Made by a program: the position numbers and the translations under genes. The notes below the pieces were generated by a model. That model saw only the letters and a list, made by a program, of their open reading frames with translations. It had not been told where the DNA came from and searched no databases. From Methylomonas koyamae (GTDB taxonomy: Bacteria; Pseudomonadota; Gammaproteobacteria; Methylococcales; Methylomonadaceae), in the NCBI RefSeq assembly GCF_006483455.1, contig NZ_PPPU01000054.1, positions 1 through 45,087 on the forward strand: 45,087 nt of DNA. Direction: 5' to 3'. How positions within the stretch are numbered: the stretch's first letter is position 1; every line of letters starts with the position of its first letter. This document shows, piece after piece, positions 40,599 through 45,087 of the stretch.

Positions 40599-41750
40599 AT
40601 GTCCGATAAACCCTTCTGTATTTTTGTTGTGGATGACGACGCCTTGTTGCGGCTGGTGATTGTCGACCAGTTGCAAGGCCAAAATTATCAGATTCACGAG
40701 TTTGCCAATGGTGCCGATTGCTTGGCTGCATTGGATCTGCAGCCGAATCTGATTCTGCTGGACATTGAGATGCCGGGCCAAAGCGGGATCGATGTTTGCC
40801 GACAGATTCGCGCCGACGGTAACGACGAGGTGCAAGTCATGTTCGTCTCGGCGCACGATGACCTGGAAATTCTGTTAACCGCCTTCGATGCCGGCGGCAA
40901 CGACTTCATTCCGAAAAATGCCAAGAAGGAAGTATTGCTGCGCAAGGTCGAATTGGCGATCGAGACCGAACAGCAAAAACGCAATCTACGCACTCAGCTC
41001 GATTACGCCCAGCAAACGGCATTCACGGCCATGTCCAGTTTGGGCGAGACCGGAGCGATCCTGCATTTTCTGCGCACTTCGTTTCAATGCCGGACCCCGG
41101 CGCAACTGGGGGCATTGATCATCGAGACGCTGCCGCAATACGGTGCCAGCGGTCTGGTGAAACTGGACGATAGCTGCGGCGAACACGTTTTCGGGCCGGA
41201 GCCGGTATGTTCGGCGTTGGAGCGCTCGATTCTAAGCTATGTGAGCAAACTTGGCCGTATCTATCAGGCCGGAGACCGACTGGTATTGAATTTTCCGAAC
41301 GTGACCTTGTTGGTGATGGGCCTGGATGTGACCGATCCGGACGCGATAGGCCGCTTGCGCGATCACCTGGCGATTCTGGTGGAGGGCGCCAGCGCCCGGA
41401 TGGAGGCGATGGTCGGCGAGCAGCAGCGCCAATTGCAGGCCAAAGCCAGACTGGAAGGTATTCGCGAATTGAATGCATTGTTGAGCGAAATCGAACAAAA
41501 CCAACAGGTCAACCATCAGCAACTGGTCAATCTGTCCGAACAACACCGCAGCAACATGGAGAACGCGTTCGTCCATTTGGGGCTGACCGATAGCCAGGAG
41601 TATTTGTTGCACGGCTATGTCGAAGAGTTAACGACTCAGCTGGACCGCTTGTTCGATAAGGACCACCAGCTGGCATTGCGCTTGAATCAGATCCTGGAAA
41701 AACAGAACGCTTTGCTGGCCGGCAACGCCGAAGTAAGCGAGCAAGCGTGA
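40599..41750 (+). CDS. Response regulator with non-DNA-binding C-terminal region
   Basis: 383-residue protein. Residues ~5-125 form a receiver domain: FVVDDDALLR, phospho-acceptor Asp55 in LILLDIEMPG and Lys106 in FIPKNAKK. Residues ~150-290 contain a mixed alpha/beta region (GAILHFLRTSFQCRTPAQLGALIIETLP, GDRLVLNFPNVTLLVMGLDV) that looks GAF-like, followed by a long coiled coil (QQRQLQAKARLEGIRELNALLSEIEQNQQVNHQQLVNL) and a short helical end. No helix-turn-helix, GGDEF, EAL or phosphatase domain is visible, so it may signal by protein binding. GAGGAA precedes the ATG. It lies 10 bases before the sensor kinase gene and is very probably its partner. Confidence 0.8.
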   Translation: MSDKPFCIFVVDDDALLRLVIVDQLQGQNYQIHEFANGADCLAALDLQPNLILLDIEMPGQSGIDVCRQIRADGNDEVQVMFVSAHDDLEILLTAFDAGGNDFIPKNAKKEVLLRKVELAIETEQQKRNLRTQLDYAQQTAFTAMSSLGETGAILHFLRTSFQCRTPAQLGALIIETLPQYGASGLVKLDDSCGEHVFGPEPVCSALERSILSYVSKLGRIYQAGDRLVLNFPNVTLLVMGLDVTDPDAIGRLRDHLAILVEGASARMEAMVGEQQRQLQAKARLEGIRELNALLSEIEQNQQVNHQQLVNLSEQHRSNMENAFVHLGLTDSQEYLLHGYVEELTTQLDRLFDKDHQLALRLNQILEKQNALLAGNAEVSEQA

Positions 41751-41760
41751 GCCGGAACCC

Positions 41761-44700
41761 GTGAAGACCGGGCAGAACCCCATAAAAGTCTTGTTTTTGC
41801 CGGCCGAAGCGGTGATGAACCGCTTGAGCTTTAGCAAAAAGTTCAGCGTGATCGGGCTGTTGTCGCTGTTGGCGGTACTGGCGGTATTTTTTAACCTTTA
41901 TCAAAATCTGAATCGCTCGCTGTCCTATGCGCAGCGGGAAGTGACCGGATTAAGCCAGATTGCCCACGTTACCCGGGCGTTTCAATTGGTTCAGCAGCAT
42001 CGCGGCCTGTCGGCGGGCTTAATCGGCGGAGCTGAAAGTTTGCGGGCACGGCGCGACTTGGTCGAAGCCAGGACAACTGCGGCACTTGCCGAGCTGGTGG
42101 CCGCTAGCGATGCCGGTTCTGCGGGCGTCGCGATAGCCGAGGGCCTGCAGACGGATTGGGCGCTGTTGTTGCAACAGGGCGGGACCGAAATCAGTCAGCA
42201 GCGCAGCTATGAATTGCATAGTAACTTGATTGCCGGCCTGCTGGAGCTCGCAGCACTGGTCAGCGAGGAAAGCCGCTTGGTCAACGAGTCCAGTCTGGCT
42301 ACCCACCACTTGATTTTGCTGGTTGTCGAGCAACTGCCAAAGGCCTTGGAAAACATTGGCCGGGTCAGGGCGATGGGGGTCGGCATCCTGGCCGCCAAGC
42401 AGATCGATGCCGCGCAAAAGCAGGAACTGGCGGTACTGAAAAGCCGGATATTGGACGACGTCAAAACGCTGGAGCACGCCGCGAAAGACATCCAGCGTTA
42501 CAACCCGGCGCAACTGCCGCTGATGGCCGCGATGTTGGATCGTATCCGCGATGCGGTTACTCTGATCGCCGGGCATTTGATCGACGATATGCTGCAGCAG
42601 CGGTTTACCGTCGATCCGGATCAGTTTTTTTCTACCGCGACCATCACGATAGACAGCGTTTTCGAGCAAATATACGACAGTTTTTTGCCCGAGACGGAGC
42701 GGGCTATCCAACGCCGGATAGCCGAAATGCACACCTCATTGGCGTTGAGTGTTGGTGTGCCGGGTTTTTTGCTGGTGTTGATCGCTTATTTTTCGATAGG
42801 CGCCCATTTGTCGATCAGTGCCAGCATCGCCGGTTTGGCGAAGGCAGCCAAGGCGTTCGCCGAAGGCGATTTGCAGCAACGGCTGGCACAGGATTCCGAC
42901 GACGAAATCGGCCGGGTGGCCGGGCATTTCAATCGAATGGCAGACGGCTTCGCCGCGTTAATGGCGGAGCGAAAACGAGACGAGGTCCGTTTGCGCAGCA
43001 TCGTCAATACCGCTTTGGACGCGGTTGTGCAAATGAATCGCCATGGCGAAATCACAGGCTGGAACCCGCAAGCCGAGGTCATCTTCGGCTGGCAAGCAGA
43101 GGAAGTCTTGGGCCGACCATTACACGATGTGATTCTTCCGGAACGGTATCGCAGCGCTCACTTGCAGGGCTTGAAAACATTTCTCAGTAGCGGCAAAGGC
43201 AGCGCGGTCAACCGCCGCATAGAAGTTGCCGCATTGCGCCGCAGCGGCGGCGAGTTTCCGGTGGAATTGGCTATCACGCCAATCGAATTGGCCGATGCCG
43301 TCGAATTCAACGCCTTTATTCGCGATATTTCGTTCGAAAGGCAAGCCGCTGCCATTCTGCGGAATAGCGAGCAACGTTTTCGGGCCTTATTCGAATTTTC
43401 GTTGGACGCGATCATGACCTTGAGCCAGGCCCGCGGCTTTTTATCGGCCAACCCGGCCGCGGTCAGCTTGTTCGGCTGCCGCGATCTGGCGCATCTGTTG
43501 AGTCTGTCCCCGGTGTTGCTATCGCCGGAATATCAGCCGGACGGCCGTTGTTCCGCAGAGTTGGCCGCACTGTACATCGAACGGACATTGATGGAGGGCG
43601 CTCAACACTTCGAGTGGCAACATAAGCGAGCGGACGGCGAGCTGTTCTTTGCCGAAGTGCAACTGAACCGCATCGTCATCGGCGACGAAGAGCTGGTGCA
43701 GGCAACCGTGCACGACATCAGCGAGCGCAAACGGGCCAAGCAGGAGCTGGTGGCGAGCGAGGCCCGCAACCGGGCGATTTTGCGTACCATGGCCGACGGT
43801 GTGGTATTGATCGATCAGGTTGGGACTATCCTGTTGGTTAACGATGCGGTTTGTAACTTGTTCGGCTACGACGAAAACCAGTTAATAGACCACAATGTCA
43901 GCCTGCTGATGCCGGAACCCCATCGTTCCAGCCACGATGGCTATCTAGCCAGATATATGACGAGCCGCAGTCGCGCGATCATGAACCGCTGTGTGGAATT
44001 CGAAGGACTCAGATCGGACGGCAGCACCTTTCCGCTGGAATTGACGGTCAGCGAGTTGATCGACGATTACGAGAACATCTTTATCGGGGTGATCCGGGAT
44101 ATCAGCAACCACAAGGCTACCCAAGCCGCGCAAGAGCAGGCTCGCTTGCAAGCCGAGCGTCTGTCGCAAGTCAAAAGTGATTTTCTGGCCAACATGAGCC
44201 ACGAAATTCGGACGCCGCTGAATGCGATTCTGGGCTTGGCCAAAATGAATTTACGTAAGGCCGGGGCGGAAAATGCCAACATGGCCAAAATTTACGAAGC
44301 CGGCCAACACCTGTTGAATCTGGTGAACGATATCCTGGATTTTTCCAAAATCGAGTCGGGCAAAATGCAGTTGGACCCGCATCCGTTCAAACTGGCCGAC
44401 CTGATTGGTGAAGTCCGCGAGTTACTGGAATTACGGGTGCGGGAAAAGCAGTTGACGTTGGTGGTGCAGTTCGACGGCGAAATGCCGGAATGGGTGCTCG
44501 GCGACGGTTTGCGTTTGCGGCAGATACTGCTGAACTTATTGGCTAACGCTGTCAAATTCACCGATAGCGGCTACGTGGCGGTCAAAATCAGCCGTCGCGA
44601 CAACAACGTGCGCTTCTCGGTGATGGATAGCGGGATTGGGATGACCGCGGAACAGTTGCAGCGCCTGTTCAATGCATTCGAACAGGCCGACAATTCGACT

Positions 44701-45087
44701 ACGCGCAAATTCGGCGGCAGCGGTTTGGGGTTGGCGATCAGCCGGGATCTGGCGCGATTAATGGGCGGCGACATCGAGGCGCAAAGCACGTACGGCGTCG
44801 GCAGCACCTTCGTGTTGACTGTCCCGCTGCCGGCCGCAGCAGCGGAAATCGGGGATAGCGGTGCGCTGACTGCCAGCGGTGCAAGATTGCAAGGTCTGCG
44901 CATACTCGCCGCGGAAGACGTCGAGTTGAACCGGCTGGTACTGGCCGACATTCTGCACACGGAAGGCGCCGAGGTGGTGTTCGCGGAGAACGGCCAGCAG
45001 GCGCTGGATTTGATTCAGCGCTCCGGCCCTCAGGCGTTCGATCTGGTTTTGATGGATATTCAAATGCCGGTCATGGACGGTTACCAG
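41761..45087 (+). CDS. Hybrid sensor histidine kinase (partial, runs off the window)
   Basis: At least 1109 residues. A membrane helix (residues ~28-47), a periplasmic region resembling the NIT nitrate-sensing domain (FQLVQQHRGLSAGLIGG), a second helix (~327-346), a HAMP domain, three PAS domains (starting near ALDAVVQMNRHGEITGWN, SLDAIMTLSQARGFLSAN and MADGVVLIDQVGTILLVN), then HisKA with His814 in MSHEIRTPLN, an ATPase domain (NLLANAVKFTDSG; GGSGLGLAIS) and a receiver domain with Asp1099 in LMDIQMP, cut by the window end. The start used is GTG at 41761, which keeps the cytoplasmic VLFLPAEAVMNRLSFSKKF segment typical before the first helix; the ATG at 41815 is the alternative. It senses an unknown signal and probably passes phosphate to the regulator upstream. 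Confidence 0.85.
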   Translation, partial: MKTGQNPIKVLFLPAEAVMNRLSFSKKFSVIGLLSLLAVLAVFFNLYQNLNRSLSYAQREVTGLSQIAHVTRAFQLVQQHRGLSAGLIGGAESLRARRDLVEARTTAALAELVAASDAGSAGVAIAEGLQTDWALLLQQGGTEISQQRSYELHSNLIAGLLELAALVSEESRLVNESSLATHHLILLVVEQLPKALENIGRVRAMGVGILAAKQIDAAQKQELAVLKSRILDDVKTLEHAAKDIQRYNPAQLPLMAAMLDRIRDAVTLIAGHLIDDMLQQRFTVDPDQFFSTATITIDSVFEQIYDSFLPETERAIQRRIAEMHTSLALSVGVPGFLLVLIAYFSIGAHLSISASIAGLAKAAKAFAEGDLQQRLAQDSDDEIGRVAGHFNRMADGFAALMAERKRDEVRLRSIVNTALDAVVQMNRHGEITGWNPQAEVIFGWQAEEVLGRPLHDVILPERYRSAHLQGLKTFLSSGKGSAVNRRIEVAALRRSGGEFPVELAITPIELADAVEFNAFIRDISFERQAAAILRNSEQRFRALFEFSLDAIMTLSQARGFLSANPAAVSLFGCRDLAHLLSLSPVLLSPEYQPDGRCSAELAALYIERTLMEGAQHFEWQHKRADGELFFAEVQLNRIVIGDEELVQATVHDISERKRAKQELVASEARNRAILRTMADGVVLIDQVGTILLVNDAVCNLFGYDENQLIDHNVSLLMPEPHRSSHDGYLARYMTSRSRAIMNRCVEFEGLRSDGSTFPLELTVSELIDDYENIFIGVIRDISNHKATQAAQEQARLQAERLSQVKSDFLANMSHEIRTPLNAILGLAKMNLRKAGAENANMAKIYEAGQHLLNLVNDILDFSKIESGKMQLDPHPFKLADLIGEVRELLELRVREKQLTLVVQFDGEMPEWVLGDGLRLRQILLNLLANAVKFTDSGYVAVKISRRDNNVRFSVMDSGIGMTAEQLQRLFNAFEQADNSTTRKFGGSGLGLAISRDLARLMGGDIEAQSTYGVGSTFVLTVPLPAAAAEIGDSGALTASGARLQGLRILAAEDVELNRLVLADILHTEGAEVVFAENGQQALDLIQRSGPQAFDLVLMDIQMPVMDGYQ

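Overview
The window looks like a chromosomal segment of a gammaproteobacterial methanotroph of the Methylomonas/Methylobacter type. This is an inference. It rests on a serine-cycle operon (malyl-CoA lyase plus both malate thiokinase subunits), a GC-rich gammaproteobacterial coding style, a split cobalamin-dependent ribonucleotide reductase of the Pseudomonas kind, five PEP-CTERM/VPLPA-CTERM surface proteins and short palindromic repeats of a kind I associate with these genomes. No methane monooxygenase, rRNA, tRNA, CRISPR array, integrase or insertion sequence was seen.

Layout. 0.1-4.1 kb: a small lipoprotein, then mcl-mtkA-mtkB behind a good sigma-70 promoter, ending in a strong terminator; a 97-bp palindromic repeat sits inside the operon. 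4.2-8.8 kb: a very large SNF2-family helicase, convergent with a small periplasmic protein. 9.0-13.1 kb: class II ribonucleotide reductase nrdJa and nrdJb, with two NrdR boxes on the promoter. A DUF4160-DUF2442 gene pair lies between the two halves, and a second small pair (unknown protein plus DUF2283) follows. 13.2-17.0 kb: an accessory stretch with an AT-rich membrane protein, clustered palindromic repeats, yaiI, a GIY-YIG-like protein, a membrane-anchored unknown, a decayed copy of the yaiI 3' end and an EthD-like gene. 17.1-19.5 kb: a papain/transglutaminase-like protein with an ordered Cys-His-Asp triad and two membrane proteins, one with an HExxH motif.

19.6-38.9 kb: an envelope and surface region. 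It holds five CTERM-sorted proteins (one a subtilase), three lipoproteins of unknown function, an isolated GspE-type ATPase, a P-type ATPase that closely follows animal Na,K-ATPase at its ion-binding residues, a CorA transporter, a SEC-C/TPR/sulfotransferase fusion, an isolated sensor-like membrane protein and a metzincin-like lipoprotein with a PKD domain. 38.9-45.1 kb: a small unknown protein, a two-gene YeeE/YedE-type sulfur transporter, then a response regulator followed by a hybrid sensor kinase that runs off the end of the window.

How the parts fit. mcl-mtkAB interconvert malate, malyl-CoA, glyoxylate and acetyl-CoA in one-carbon assimilation. nrdJab supply deoxynucleotides without needing oxygen and look NrdR-controlled. 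The CTERM proteins need an exosortase that is not in the window; three of them have GG-N10-GC (sigma-54-like) sites upstream, one of them a good match. The most unusual items are the interrupted nrdJ operon, the Na,K-ATPase-like pump, the subtilase with Glu in place of the catalytic Asp, and the rearranged yaiI/palindrome segment.
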